A stretch of 64,000 bases of DNA, taken from JAHWKI01 sp035513575. GTDB lineage: Bacteria > Gemmatimonadota > Gemmatimonadetes > Longimicrobiales > RSA9. Position numbers and translations under genes: made by a program. The notes below the pieces were generated by a model. It made no database searches. It saw nothing but the letters and a program-made list of their open reading frames with translations, and had not been told where the DNA came from. This document shows positions 35,790-44,940 of this stretch, in pieces (the first letter of the stretch is position 1; the number at the start of each line of letters is the position of its first letter). The stretch covers positions 1 through 64,000 of the forward strand of contig DATKBW010000034.1 in the NCBI GenBank assembly GCA_035513575.1, read 5' to 3'.

Positions 35790-37216
35790 TGGCGACGGTG
35801 ATCCGCTCGGAGACCCACCCGGGGGTGGAGCGGTACGAGGACGTCAACCGTGACGTCCTGAAGATCCTGGGGCGGCCCGGCCGTGGCTACCTCATGCTGC
35901 TGGCCGCGGCGGTGGCCGGCGTGGGGCTGCTGGGCTTCGCCTTCTTCACGCAGGTGTACCTGGGGATCGGGGTGTCGGGTCTCATGAACCCGGTCTCCTG
36001 GGGCGTCTACATCACGACCTTCGTCTTCTGGGTCGGCATCGCCCACTCCGGGACGCTCATCTCGGCGATCCTGTTCCTCTTCCGGGCGCGGTGGCGGCAG
36101 TCGATCTACCGGGCCGCCGAAGCGATGACGGTCTTCGCCGTGATGACCGCCGGTCTGTTCCCGATCATCCACCTGGGGCGGCCCTTCGTCTTCTACTGGC
36201 TCTTGCCCTACCCGAACCAGCGGGGGCTGTGGCCGAACTTCCGGTCGCCGCTGGTCTGGGATGTCTTCGCGATCTCCACGTACCTCATCGTGAGCGCGAC
36301 CTTCTTCGTGCTGGGCATGATCCCGGACATCGCCGCGGCCCGGGACTCCACCACCGTTCCCTGGCGCAAGAAGGTGTACACGCTGCTGTCGTTCGGGTGG
36401 CGCGGGAGCGGGCGGCAGTGGATGCATTTCAACCGGGCCTACCTGTACCTGGCGGCCCTCGCCACGCCGCTCGTGCTGTCCGTGCACTCGGTCGTGTCCT
36501 GGGACTTCGCCATGGCCATCGTGCCCGGCTGGCACTCGACGATCTTCGCGCCCTATTTCGTGGCCGGCGCCATCTTCAGCGGGCTGGCCATGGTGATCAC
36601 GATCCTGATCCCGGTCCGCAAGATCTTCGGGCTCGAGGCCTACTTCACGCCGAAGCACTTCGACGCCATGTCGAAGCTGATCCTGCTCACCGGGATGATC
36701 GTCACGTACGCGTACATCGCGGAGATCTTCCTGGTCTGGTACAGCATGGAGCCGCCGCACGCGGAGGGGCAGTACATCATCGCCGCGCTCTCGGGGCCGT
36801 ACTGGTGGGCGGGGTCGATCATGGTGCTGTGCAACGCGGTCTTCCCGCAGCTCCTGTGGTCGAAGCAGGTGCGTACGAGCATCCCGGCGCTGTTCGTGAT
36901 CACGATCTTCATCAACATCGGGATGTGGTTCGAGCGGTTCGTGATCATCATCGTGAGCCTCAGCCACGAGTACGAGCCGTGGCAGTGGAACGTGTACAAG
37001 CCGAGCTGGGTCGAGATGTCCATCATGGTGGGCAGCTTCGGCTGGTTCTTTATGTGGTTCCTGCTCTTCATGCGGGTGCTGCCGCCGGTCTCGGTGGCCG
37101 AGCTCAAGGAGGTGCTCCCCGCGCCACGGCGGTGGCGGCGCCGCGAGCTGGCGGGAGCACAGGGCGCCGGTACATCGCTCCAGCCGGGAGACCGGCTGAT
37201 CGAGGAGGACAGGTAA
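35789..37216 (+). CDS. actC: Alternative complex III subunit ActC (NrfD-like quinol-binding)
   Basis: A 475-residue integral membrane protein with about 10 spans, NrfD/PsrC-like. It should bind quinol and form part of the proton-transfer path. Characteristic pieces: MNPVSWGVYITTFVFWVGIAHSGTLISAILFLFR, HLGRPFVFYWLLPYPNQRGLWPNF, HSVVSWDFAMAIVPGWHSTIFAPYFVAGAI and FERFVIIIVSLSHEYEPW. Length and motifs match ActC. The ATG at 35789 shares its first base with the actB stop; actD begins on the last base of its own stop. Confidence 0.93.
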   Translation: MATVIRSETHPGVERYEDVNRDVLKILGRPGRGYLMLLAAAVAGVGLLGFAFFTQVYLGIGVSGLMNPVSWGVYITTFVFWVGIAHSGTLISAILFLFRARWRQSIYRAAEAMTVFAVMTAGLFPIIHLGRPFVFYWLLPYPNQRGLWPNFRSPLVWDVFAISTYLIVSATFFVLGMIPDIAAARDSTTVPWRKKVYTLLSFGWRGSGRQWMHFNRAYLYLAALATPLVLSVHSVVSWDFAMAIVPGWHSTIFAPYFVAGAIFSGLAMVITILIPVRKIFGLEAYFTPKHFDAMSKLILLTGMIVTYAYIAEIFLVWYSMEPPHAEGQYIIAALSGPYWWAGSIMVLCNAVFPQLLWSKQVRTSIPALFVITIFINIGMWFERFVIIIVSLSHEYEPWQWNVYKPSWVEMSIMVGSFGWFFMWFLLFMRVLPPVSVAELKEVLPAPRRWRRRELAGAQGAGTSLQPGDRLIEEDR

Positions 37217-37743
37217 TGGCGGGCGGACGGTACCTCGGCGTGTTCCGGGAAGTCGATACGGCCGTGCGCGCCATCGAGGGGCTCCGATCGGCGGGGATGA
37301 CGGATCTGGAGAGCTATTCGCCGCTCCCCAACCACGAGCTGGAGCACGCGCTGCACCGGCCCCAGAGCCCGGTCCGGCTGTTCACGCTGGTGGGCGCCCT
37401 GACCGGCACCGCGACGGGGTTCGCGCTGGCGATCTGGACGTCGCTGGACTGGCCGCTGATCACGGGCGGGAAACCCATCGTCTCGCTCCCGGCGTTCGTC
37501 GTGATCGCGTTCGAGATGACCATCCTGTTCGGCGCCCTGGCCACGGTGGTGGGGCTGTTCATCAACGCCCGGCTGGGGCCGTCGGGGAAGGGCTTCGCGT
37601 ACGACCCGTCGTTCTCGGCCGGCAGCTTCGGCGTGCTCGTGGACGCGCCCGCGGGGCGTGGCGCCGACGCCCGGCGGATCCTGGAGGAGGCGGGCGCGGC
37701 GGACATCCAGGCGTGGGACGAGGAGGGCGGCCATGCGGGCTGA
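37216..37743 (+). CDS. actD: Alternative complex III subunit ActD (DUF3341)
   Basis: A 175-residue DUF3341 protein. N-terminal soluble part (YLGVFREVDTAVRAIEGLRSAG with the ESYSPLPNHEL motif), two membrane spans (VRLFTLVGALTGTATGFALAI and PAFVVIAFEMTILFGALATVVGLF), and a C-terminal part (FGVLVDAPAGRGADARRILEEAGAADI). ActD is a structural membrane subunit of the complex. Overlaps actC by one base and actE by 11 bases. Confidence 0.92.
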   Translation: MAGGRYLGVFREVDTAVRAIEGLRSAGMTDLESYSPLPNHELEHALHRPQSPVRLFTLVGALTGTATGFALAIWTSLDWPLITGGKPIVSLPAFVVIAFEMTILFGALATVVGLFINARLGPSGKGFAYDPSFSAGSFGVLVDAPAGRGADARRILEEAGAADIQAWDEEGGHAG

Positions 37744-38329
37744 TCCGGGCCGGGTCGCGCGGAGCCTGGTCGTCGGCGTCGTCGGGCTGGGCGCGCTGGC
37801 GCTGAGCGGCTGTACCCGGATCGAGGACATGATGGCCGCGGTGCCGATCCTCAACTTCATGCGCGAGGCGCCCTTCTTCGATCCGTACGAGGCGCCGCGT
37901 CCGGCGCCGCCGAACTCGGTGCCGGTGGAGTCCCCGGCCGGGGAGTGGGAGCCGACGATCCCGACGCCGGTCACGGAAGCGGCGCTCCAGGCGTTCGCCG
38001 CCCGCGTGTCCAACCCGCTGCCGATGGACACGGCCGTGCTGGCGCGGGGGGAGCACGTCTACCTGTCGTACTGCTCGGTCTGTCACGGGTCGCGGGGTGA
38101 AGGGAACGGCCCGATCGTGGATCCGGCCGCGGGGAAGTTCCCGCTGGGGCCGAGCCTGACGATCCCCACGACGGTGGGCCGGTCCGACGGCTATATCTAC
38201 GCGGTCGTGAAGGCGGGCCGGGGGCTGATGCCGTCGTACCGTCGGATCCCGCCGCGGGACCGGTGGGCGGTGGTGAGCTACCTGAGGCAGCTGCAGGAGC
38301 AGGACGCGGCGCAGGGAGGGCCGGAGTAG
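37733..38329 (+). CDS. actE: Alternative complex III subunit ActE, monoheme cytochrome c lipoprotein
   Basis: A 198-residue cytochrome c. Signal and lipobox (VVGVVGLGALALSGC), then ActE-type opening (MREAPFFDPYEAPRPAPPNSVP), one heme site CSVCH in YLSYCSVCHGSRGEGNGPIV, and a likely distal Met in GRGLMPSYRRI. It accepts electrons from ActA and passes them to the next carrier. Starts inside the 3' end of actD; actF follows after a single base. Confidence 0.92.
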   Translation: MRADPGRVARSLVVGVVGLGALALSGCTRIEDMMAAVPILNFMREAPFFDPYEAPRPAPPNSVPVESPAGEWEPTIPTPVTEAALQAFAARVSNPLPMDTAVLARGEHVYLSYCSVCHGSRGEGNGPIVDPAAGKFPLGPSLTIPTTVGRSDGYIYAVVKAGRGLMPSYRRIPPRDRWAVVSYLRQLQEQDAAQGGPE

Positions 38330-38330
38330 C

Positions 38331-39620
38331 ATGTCGCACGAGATCTCGGAGCTGAAGGCGTATCCGGTCCGGCGGCTGGAGTCCGCGCAGGGCCTGCTGG
38401 TCGCCGCGGCGGTCCTGGTGGTCCTGGGGCTCATCGGCTTCGCCATCGGCCTGGCCGCGGACGCCGACCAGGCCTGGCGGGCGTACATCTTCAACTGGAT
38501 CTTCTTCGCCGGGATCGCCCAGGGCGCCGTGATCCTGGCGGCGGTGGTGACCATCACGCGCGGCGTGTGGTCCCGCCCCATCCGACGGGTGTCCCTCTCC
38601 TTCGTGGCGTTTCTCCCCATCGCCTACCTGATCCTCTTCCCCCCCGTGCTGATCTGGGGTGCGGATCACATCCTCCCGTGGCTGCACGAGGACGTGGGCG
38701 GGAAGGCGGCGTACCTCAACCTGCCCTTCCTCGCTGCCCGGAACATGCTCGCGCTGCTCGTGCTGCTGGCGATCTCGCTGGCCTTCGCGTACTGGGCGCT
38801 CCGCCCCGACGCGGGGCTGGCGAAGGGGGCAGGGCTGCGCGGGTTCGATCGCCTCACGCGGGGGTGGCGCGGTCAGGAGGCCGAGGAGGTGCGGTCCCAC
38901 GGGGTCCTGGCGAAGCTCGCGCCCGCCCTGGTGATCCTCTACGCCATCGCGTGGAGCTTCGTCGCGTTCGATTTCGTCATGTCCCTGGACCCCCACTGGC
39001 TCAGCACGCTGATCGGGGCGTACGTCTTCATGGCCGCATTCCTGGGCGGGATCGCCGCCACGGCCGTGGCCACGCTGTTCTATCGCGGCCGCATGTCGCT
39101 CCAGGAGTACATCGAGGGGGCGAACATCCACGACCTGGGCAAGCTGATGTTCGCGTTCTGCGTGTTCTGGGCCTACCTCTTCTGGTCCCAGTACATCGTC
39201 ATCTGGTACGGCAACCTGCCCGCCGAGCAGGTCTTCTTCGTGAACCGGCTCGCGCCGCCCTACAAGTCGCTGTCCATCGCGGTGTTCTTCATGCTCTTCG
39301 TCCTCCCGTTCTTCGGGCTCCTGGGCGTGAAGCCGAAGAAGACGCCGGGGATCCTGGCCGCCTTCGCGGGCGTCATCCTGCTGGGGCTCTGGGTCGAGCG
39401 CTACATCCTGATCTACCCGACCCTCTACCCCGGCGCCGACGCGCTCCCCTTCGGCATCGCCGAGGTGGGGATCGCCCTGGCCTTCGCGGGGCTCCTGATC
39501 GCATCCCTCGCCTGGTTCGCCTCCCGGTTCCCCATGCTCCAGGTCTGGCAGCCCGCCTCGGAGGTGGAGCTGCTCGGTGTAGAGGTCGAGGCGGCTGGCG
39601 TGGGCCGGCCGGTGGTGTAG
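38331..39620 (+). CDS. actF: Alternative complex III subunit ActF
   Basis: A 429-residue integral membrane protein with about 10 spans, related to ActC/NrfD. Typical pieces are AYIFNWIFFAGIAQGAVILAAVV, FAIGLAADADQAWRAY, SFVAFDFVMSLDPHWLSTLIGAYVF, MFAFCVFWAYLFWSQYIVIWYGNLP and YILIYPTLYP. It closes the actABCDEF operon. In many bacteria terminal oxidase genes follow directly; here a terminator follows instead, so the partner oxidase must be encoded elsewhere. Confidence 0.93.
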   Translation: MSHEISELKAYPVRRLESAQGLLVAAAVLVVLGLIGFAIGLAADADQAWRAYIFNWIFFAGIAQGAVILAAVVTITRGVWSRPIRRVSLSFVAFLPIAYLILFPPVLIWGADHILPWLHEDVGGKAAYLNLPFLAARNMLALLVLLAISLAFAYWALRPDAGLAKGAGLRGFDRLTRGWRGQEAEEVRSHGVLAKLAPALVILYAIAWSFVAFDFVMSLDPHWLSTLIGAYVFMAAFLGGIAATAVATLFYRGRMSLQEYIEGANIHDLGKLMFAFCVFWAYLFWSQYIVIWYGNLPAEQVFFVNRLAPPYKSLSIAVFFMLFVLPFFGLLGVKPKKTPGILAAFAGVILLGLWVERYILIYPTLYPGADALPFGIAEVGIALAFAGLLIASLAWFASRFPMLQVWQPASEVELLGVEVEAAGVGRPVV

Positions 39621-39687
39621 GGCCGGCGCTCCTGGCCACCCCTGTCACGCGAAGAACGCGAACGGCGCGAAGGGCGCGAAGGGGACT

Positions 39688-39735
39688 CACCGGGCGAGGC
39701 GGCGTCGGGGCGGCCGCTTCGCCCGGTGTGTTTTT
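39688..39735 (+). terminator. Rho-independent terminator after actF
   Basis: CACCGGGCGA (39688-39697) pairs with TCGCCCGGTG (39719-39728), and TGTTTTTC follows. This is the clearest T-tract terminator of the window and ends the act operon. The spacer just before it has several GCGCGAA-type short repeats; the 180 bases after it, up to the methyltransferase, hold no visible gene. Confidence 0.85.
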
Positions 39736-39914
39736 CTCGCCCGGAAGCTGCGTCGGGGAGAAACCCCAGCGAGGGAACGTCGTACAGCCCGCGTCGCGCT
39801 GGGGAGGCACTTTCGCTCGGGGTGTAGGCGGCGAAGACCGCCTTCGCGCCCTCCGCGGGCTTCGCGTGGAATGACGTGGAGGACGCCCGGAACGCCGAAC
39901 CCGAACCAGGAACG

Positions 39915-40679
39915 ATGAACGCCCGCGAGCTCCTGTCCGAGAAGATCGTCATCGTCCTGAACGAAACGCAGGACCGGGTGAACATCGGCGGCGCCATCCG
40001 CGCCATGATGAACACGGGGCTCCGGCGCCTGCGCATGGTGAATCCCGCGGAATGGGACGAGTTCCGGATCGAGGGGATCGCGCACGGGTCGGAGATCGTG
40101 CGGGAGCGCGTCGAGTTCTTCGCCACGCTGGAGGACGCCGTGGCGGACGCGGTGGAGGTGGTGGGCACGACGGCGCGCCGTCGTGCGATGCGGCACTCCT
40201 GGGAGCACCCCCGCGACGGCGTCGAGCAGATCCTGTCGCTGGCACGGGACGAGCGCGGCCCGGTGGCGATCCTCTTCGGCCGCGAGGACACGGGGCTCAC
40301 GAACGAGCAGCTCGACCGGTGCGACCGGATCTGGACGGTCCCTACCGACCCCGAGCGCCCCTCCCTCAACCTCGCCCAGGCCGTCCTGCTGGTCGCGTAC
40401 GAGCTGTGGCTGGCGGGGCCGGGGAGCGAGAAGCCGCTCCCGCGCCCGCGCCGGGACGCCCCACCGGCGACGTCGTCTCACCTGGAGGAGGTGTTCGCGG
40501 AAGTGGACCGGCACCTCCGGACCATCAACTTCTACCGCGGCGGGAAGAACCCCGAGTCGGTGATGCGGACCATCCGCGCCATCCTGCGGCGCGCGGGGGT
40601 GGACGAGCGGGAGGCGGAGCTGGTCCGGGCCATCGCGGCCCGGAGCCGCCGGAGCATCGAGCGGCTGCGGGGCAGCTAG
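39915..40679 (+). CDS. SpoU-family RNA 2'-O-methyltransferase, TrmJ-like
   Basis: A 254-residue SPOUT methyltransferase using S-adenosylmethionine. Motif 1 IVLNETQDRVNIGGAIRAMMNTG; motif 2 PVAILFGREDTGLTNEQLDRCD; motif 3 VPTDPERPSLNLAQAVLLVAYEL. A C-terminal helical extension (HLEEVFAEVDRHLRTINFYRGGKNPESVMRTIR) is the TrmJ hallmark, so tRNA ribose methylation at position 32 is likely. ATG 39915 has AGGAAC before it. The TAG stop is two bases from the right arm of the 142-bp repeat. Confidence 0.87.
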   Translation: MNARELLSEKIVIVLNETQDRVNIGGAIRAMMNTGLRRLRMVNPAEWDEFRIEGIAHGSEIVRERVEFFATLEDAVADAVEVVGTTARRRAMRHSWEHPRDGVEQILSLARDERGPVAILFGREDTGLTNEQLDRCDRIWTVPTDPERPSLNLAQAVLLVAYELWLAGPGSEKPLPRPRRDAPPATSSHLEEVFAEVDRHLRTINFYRGGKNPESVMRTIRAILRRAGVDEREAELVRAIAARSRRSIERLRGS

Positions 40680-40681
40680 GC

Positions 40682-40823
40682 TGTCCTCATTCGGAGTTGA
40701 TGCGACAGTAGGAACGGTCCGGGAGCCTGATCGTGGCTCGCGAGCCGTCGATCCGCGGGGCCCCGGCTCCCTGCGGCGGCGTGAGTCGAGAATTCCTGCC
40801 CCTCGCCATCCCTCTGTTCTCGA
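40682..40823. repeat. 142-bp inverted repeat, right arm
   Basis: Inverted copy of 1-142 with four mismatches: one near the gene-proximal end and three clustered near the other end. The single gene-proximal change is silent (TCG/TCC) in the shared minus-strand frame ending in RINSE. The match stops at the left window edge of the partner, so the true length is unknown. With 40824-41032 it fills the 353-base gap after the methyltransferase; I see no gene start or tRNA there. Confidence 0.9.
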
Positions 40824-41032
40824 TCCACGGCGCTGAGCGACGTCGGGGCTGCACGCGCCGCCGCTCCTTCGCATTCTGTGTCGCTCCGACGCCGAATCCC
40901 GACGTGAAATGAGAACGAACGGCGTCGGCAGTGCCAGACTTCAGCCGGGACGTCGCCCGCCGGCGGAAATGCGTCGGCCGCTCACCCGTCGTGTCGCGGC
41001 TACTCGGGAACAGGACAGCCAAGTGGGGGCGG

Positions 41033-41615
41033 ATGAAGCAACGGATGAAGATCTGCGGCGTCTCCTTTCTGATGTTGGCTGCCGCAGGGCAGGCGCGAGC
41101 GCAGGACGTGTGGGACCGCGCGGCGGAAGCCGTCGTGCGGCTGCAGCCGGGGAGCTTTCCGGAGCTACCCACGGCCAACCGGACGGACCTCGAGAGGGTC
41201 GGCTGCACGATCCCGCAGGCGTGGGGCCGGTCGGAAGCGCACAACGTGATCCGGGGCCGCTTCGCCAGCGCCGATCAGGAGGACTGGGCCGTGCTATGCT
41301 CGAGGGACGGCAGGAGCGAGCCTGGTCTACTGGGGCGGGCCCGCACGGTGCTCCGCGGCCGTCCCCGGCTCCGGAGGGGTGTCCCCGTCGCCGGACCGCG
41401 CCTGGCTCCAGGGCGTGGGAGAGGGCGAGATCGGCTACTCGCGTGCCATCACGACGATCGGGCGGGACTACATCCTGCGTATGCACCGGGCGCTCGGCGG
41501 ACCGGCGCCGCCTCCGGTGGACCACGAAGGGATCGCCGAGGCATTCGTCGAGAAGGCGTCCGTCGTCTGGTACTGTCACGAGGGCGAGTGGCTCGAGCTT
41601 TCGGGAATGGACTGA
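41033..41615 (+). pseudogene. Secreted protein of unknown family with a single-base frameshift
   Basis: Frame 1 from ATG 41033 gives a signal peptide (MKICGVSFLMLAAAGQARAQ) and a body reaching DQEDWAVLCSRDGRS. From about 41319 another frame continues naturally: SLVYWGGPARCSAAVPGSG, then WLQGVGEGEIGYSRAITTIGRDYILRM, ending GEWLELSGMD at TGA 41615. One extra G near 41318 (between two AGC codons) explains the break; removing it gives a continuous protein of about 193 aa. Either a recent inactivation or a sequencing error. I do not recognise the family. Confidence 0.72.
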
Positions 41616-41701
41616 GCCCTGCGTGCCGGCTCCCTCGCACGGCCGGCCCCGCACCGCTACTGTGGGACCGGACAGCCCTCCGATCAAAGACGACAGGAAC
41701 C

Positions 41702-42394
41702 ATGCGCAACCTCCAGAGCCTCGCCATCGCGGCGATCCTCCTGACCGCGGCGGCGTGCGGCCGGAGCGGTGAGACCCGGTCCCCGACGACGCCGTCGCCG
41801 ACCGCCTCGACCCTCGAGCGCGCCGCGCGCGCCGACAGCGTCCGCCGGTCCTACACGCAGGCGGACGTCGACTTCATGACGGGGATGATCCACCACCACG
41901 CCCAGGCGCTGGTGATGGCGCGGATGGCCCCCACCCACGAGGCCAGCTCGCCGCTCCAGGTCCTCGCCGCGCGGATCATCAACGGCCAGAAGGACGAGAT
42001 CGCGCTGATGCAGCAGTGGCTCCGGGACCACGGCCAGCCGGTGCCCGAGGTGAGCGAGGACGGAATGGTCGTGGGCGCGGCGGGTGGCCATGGCGCCCAC
42101 GCCGGCCACGGCGGCCACCACGCGGCCGCCATGCCGGGGATGCTCACGCCCGCGCAGATGGAGCGCCTGGGCGCGGCGCGCGGCGCCGAGTGGGACCGGC
42201 TGTTCCTGACCTTCATGATCCAGCACCACCAGGGCGCGCTCACCATGGTGGACGCGCTCTTCGCCACGTACGGCGCCGGCCAGGGTGACGCGATCTTCAA
42301 GATCGCCGCCGACATCGGCGCCGACCAGGCGAGCGAGATCGACCGCATGCAGCTCATGCTGCACGAGCTGATGTTCGGGCCCGGCAGCCACTGA
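41702..42394 (+). CDS. DUF305 lipoprotein with His-rich insert
   Basis: A 230-residue exported lipoprotein (lipobox AIAAILLTAAAC). It has two DUF305 half motifs: DVDFMTGMIHHHAQALVMARM and FLTFMIQHHQGALTMVDAL, a ferritin-like helical arrangement with paired His. Between them lies a His/Gly/Met-rich loop (GGHGAHAGHGGHHAAAMPGM) that could bind metal such as copper. DUF305 proteins are often found near metal-handling genes, but the molecular role is unsettled. ATG 41702 is preceded by ACAGGAACC. Followed by the LVIVD gene after 23 bases. Confidence 0.87.
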   Translation: MRNLQSLAIAAILLTAAACGRSGETRSPTTPSPTASTLERAARADSVRRSYTQADVDFMTGMIHHHAQALVMARMAPTHEASSPLQVLAARIINGQKDEIALMQQWLRDHGQPVPEVSEDGMVVGAAGGHGAHAGHGGHHAAAMPGMLTPAQMERLGAARGAEWDRLFLTFMIQHHQGALTMVDALFATYGAGQGDAIFKIAADIGADQASEIDRMQLMLHELMFGPGSH

Positions 42395-42417
42395 TTCACC
42401 GTACCGAGGGAAGCCCC

Positions 42418-44418
42418 ATGACCAGTACGCCCGCGACGCTTCGAACCGCCGTCCTCACCCTTGCCGCGGCCGCCCTCGCGGCCTGCGCCTCCTCTCCCGA
42501 CCCGGCGGCGACGCCGGAGCCGACGACCCGGCCGCTGACCATCGCGGCCGCGGCCGCCACCGCCCCCGACCCCGATCCCCGGATCGGGCTCCGGGCGGGG
42601 GTGCACGACGCGGGCGAGGCGATCTGGAACCTGCGGCTGCTGTCCAACACGCCATCGCCCGAGCCGTTCGCCGGTGTCACCAATTCGGACCTGGCGTTCA
42701 TGGGCCCGTACGCGATCCAGGGCAACTACAACGGCTTCCAGGTCTGGGACATCTCGGACCCGCGGCATCCGGTCCTGGAGAAGGGGTACTTCTGCCCCGC
42801 GTCACAGAGCGACGTGTCGGTCTACCGGAACCTGCTGTTCGTGTCCGGCGAGGGGCTGAGCGGCCGGATCGACTGCGGCGGCGGCGGCGTGGCCGACACG
42901 GTGAGCGCGGACCGGCTCCGCGGGCTGCGCATCTTCGACATCAGCGACCTGGACAACCCGGTGAACGTGGGCAACGTCCAGACGTGCCGCGGCTCCCACA
43001 CCCACACGGTGCTGGTGGACCCGAACGACCGCGAGCACGTCTACGTCTACATCTCCGGCTCCGCGGGCGTCCGCTCGCCCAGCGAGCTGCCGGGTTGCGA
43101 GACGGGGATGCCGGACGAGAACCCGAACACGGCGCTGTTCCGGATCGAGGTGATCCGGGTCCCGGTGGCCAACCCGGCGCGGGCCGCCATCGTCTCCTCC
43201 CCCCGCATCTTCGACGACCTCGAGGCGCCGCCCACGCATGGCGAGGCGCAGGCGGACATCGCGGCGCGGGTGAGGCAGCTCGCCGAGGCGCGCCGGACGG
43301 GCGCGTTCATCGCGGTGATCCGCGGCACGGAGCAGGTCCTCTCGTCCCGGTTCGTCGACCCCATGCTGGACAGCATCGTCGCGGCGCGGGGCGCCACCGG
43401 CGCGCCCACGCGGTCGGACAGCGCCGCGCTCCGGGCCGCGCTGCCGGAGCTGATGGCGCAGATGTTCGGCACGGGCGAGCGGATGCGGACCGGTCCCACG
43501 CAGTGCCACGACATCACGGTCTACCCGGCCATCGGTCTGGCGGGCGGCGCGTGCGGCGGGTACGGGCTCCTGCTCGACATCCGGGACCCCGAGCAGCCGC
43601 GGCGCATCGACGCCGTCGCCGATTCCAATTTCTCCTACTGGCACTCGGCCACGTTCAGCAACGACGGCACCAAGGTCCTGTTCACGGACGAGTGGGGCGG
43701 CGGCGGCGGCCCCAAGTGCCGGGCGACGGACCCGAAGGAGTGGGGCGCGAACGCCATCTTCACCCTCGAGAACGGGCGGATGGTCTTCCAGAGCTACTAC
43801 AAGCTCCCGGCGGCGCAGACGGAGCTGGAGAACTGCGTGGCCCACAACGGCTCGCTGATCCCCATCCCCGGGCGTGACGTCATGGTCCAGGGGTGGTACC
43901 AGGGCGGGATCTCCGTCTTCGACTGGACGGACCCCCGCAACCCCGTCGAGATCGCCTTCTTCGACCGCGGCCCGCTGAACCCGGGGCGGATGACCAGCGC
44001 GGGGTCGTGGTCCGTCTACTGGTACAACGGCGTTCTCGTCAGCTCGGAGATCGCCCGCGGCCTCGACATCCTCGAGCTCACGCCGAGCGCGTTCCTGACC
44101 CGGAACGAGATCGACGCGGCGAACACGGTCGAGCTGGACTACCTGAACGTCCAGGGCCAGCCGAAGTTCACGTGGCCGCCCAGCTTCGCGCTGGCCCGCG
44201 CGTACCTGGACCAGCTCGCGCGCTCGAACGGGCTGGCCGCCGACCGCATCCGCGACGCGCGTCAGGCGCTGGTCATCGCCGAGGGCCGCTCCGGCGACGC
44301 CCGCCGTCAGACCCTCACGGCCCTCGGCGCCCGGCTCCGGGACCAGGCCGCCGGCGCGGGCGACCCCGCGAAGGTGCGGACGCTCGCCCAGGCGGTCCGC
44401 GCTCTCGCCGGCTCGTAA
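42418..44418 (+). CDS. LVIVD-repeat lipoprotein
   Basis: A 666-residue exported lipoprotein (lipobox AALAAC). Beta-propeller-like LVIVD repeats are visible: GFQVWDISDPRHPVLEKGYF, LRIFDISDLDNPVNVGNV, GLLLDIRDPEQPRRIDAV and ISVFDWTDPRNPVEIAFF. Motifs such as RGSHTHTVLVDP and YWHSATFSNDGTKVLFTDEWGGG are common in this family. The C-terminal 120 residues are helical. The function is unknown; it is probably a surface or periplasmic protein expressed with the DUF305 protein upstream. Confidence 0.85.
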   Translation: MTSTPATLRTAVLTLAAAALAACASSPDPAATPEPTTRPLTIAAAAATAPDPDPRIGLRAGVHDAGEAIWNLRLLSNTPSPEPFAGVTNSDLAFMGPYAIQGNYNGFQVWDISDPRHPVLEKGYFCPASQSDVSVYRNLLFVSGEGLSGRIDCGGGGVADTVSADRLRGLRIFDISDLDNPVNVGNVQTCRGSHTHTVLVDPNDREHVYVYISGSAGVRSPSELPGCETGMPDENPNTALFRIEVIRVPVANPARAAIVSSPRIFDDLEAPPTHGEAQADIAARVRQLAEARRTGAFIAVIRGTEQVLSSRFVDPMLDSIVAARGATGAPTRSDSAALRAALPELMAQMFGTGERMRTGPTQCHDITVYPAIGLAGGACGGYGLLLDIRDPEQPRRIDAVADSNFSYWHSATFSNDGTKVLFTDEWGGGGGPKCRATDPKEWGANAIFTLENGRMVFQSYYKLPAAQTELENCVAHNGSLIPIPGRDVMVQGWYQGGISVFDWTDPRNPVEIAFFDRGPLNPGRMTSAGSWSVYWYNGVLVSSEIARGLDILELTPSAFLTRNEIDAANTVELDYLNVQGQPKFTWPPSFALARAYLDQLARSNGLAADRIRDARQALVIAEGRSGDARRQTLTALGARLRDQAAGAGDPAKVRTLAQAVRALAGS

Positions 44419-44452
44419 CGGAGCGCTGCGGCGCCCCCCTACGGACGATGCA

Positions 44453-44830
44453 ATGACGCGGACCTCAGCACACGACCACCGCCCCACCGCGCTCCTTCGG
44501 TCGCGGCTGCTCCTCCTCCTGCTCCTGGCGGCCGCGGGGATCGGGGGGTGCGCCTCGGCACGCCGGTCCGATGAAGGCGCGGTCTACCTGATCGTGGACA
44601 ATCGCCGGCCCGTCATGGTGACCATCTACGCGGTCCGGTATTCCAGCCGGTTCCGTCTGGGGACCGTGAACGGGATGGGGCAGGAGCGGTTCGTCATCCG
44701 GTCGCACATGATGGGCGGCGGGGGCGAGCTCCAGCTCGCGGTGGACCCACTGGGAGACCCATCCCGGCGCTACACGCGGGTCGTCCTTGTGCGCCCTGGC
44801 GAGACCCTCCACCTGGAGCTGGTGTTCTGA
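44453..44830 (+). CDS. Small predicted lipoprotein
   Basis: A 125-residue protein with a long N-terminus and lipobox (LLLLLLLAAAGIGGC). The mature part is all-beta looking (GAVYLIVDNRRPVMVTIYAVRY, ELQLAVDPLGD, TRVVLVRPGETLHLELVF). No family recognised. It starts 34 bases after the LVIVD gene and may be the last member of that operon. Confidence 0.68.
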   Translation: MTRTSAHDHRPTALLRSRLLLLLLLAAAGIGGCASARRSDEGAVYLIVDNRRPVMVTIYAVRYSSRFRLGTVNGMGQERFVIRSHMMGGGGELQLAVDPLGDPSRRYTRVVLVRPGETLHLELVF

Positions 44831-44940
44831 GCGAGCCATGAGCTCGCAGCGTGCGCCGGCGGCTGAGAGCCGGTCGGCGCGGCCCGGGGCTTGCACGGTA
44901 AGACCCCCGAACAGTCGCCACAAACGACCTGGAGGGATAC

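Noticed and set aside
39650..39687. Repeat family GCGCGAA near actF
   Set aside because: Short, irregular and common in GC-rich spacers; not enough to call an element.
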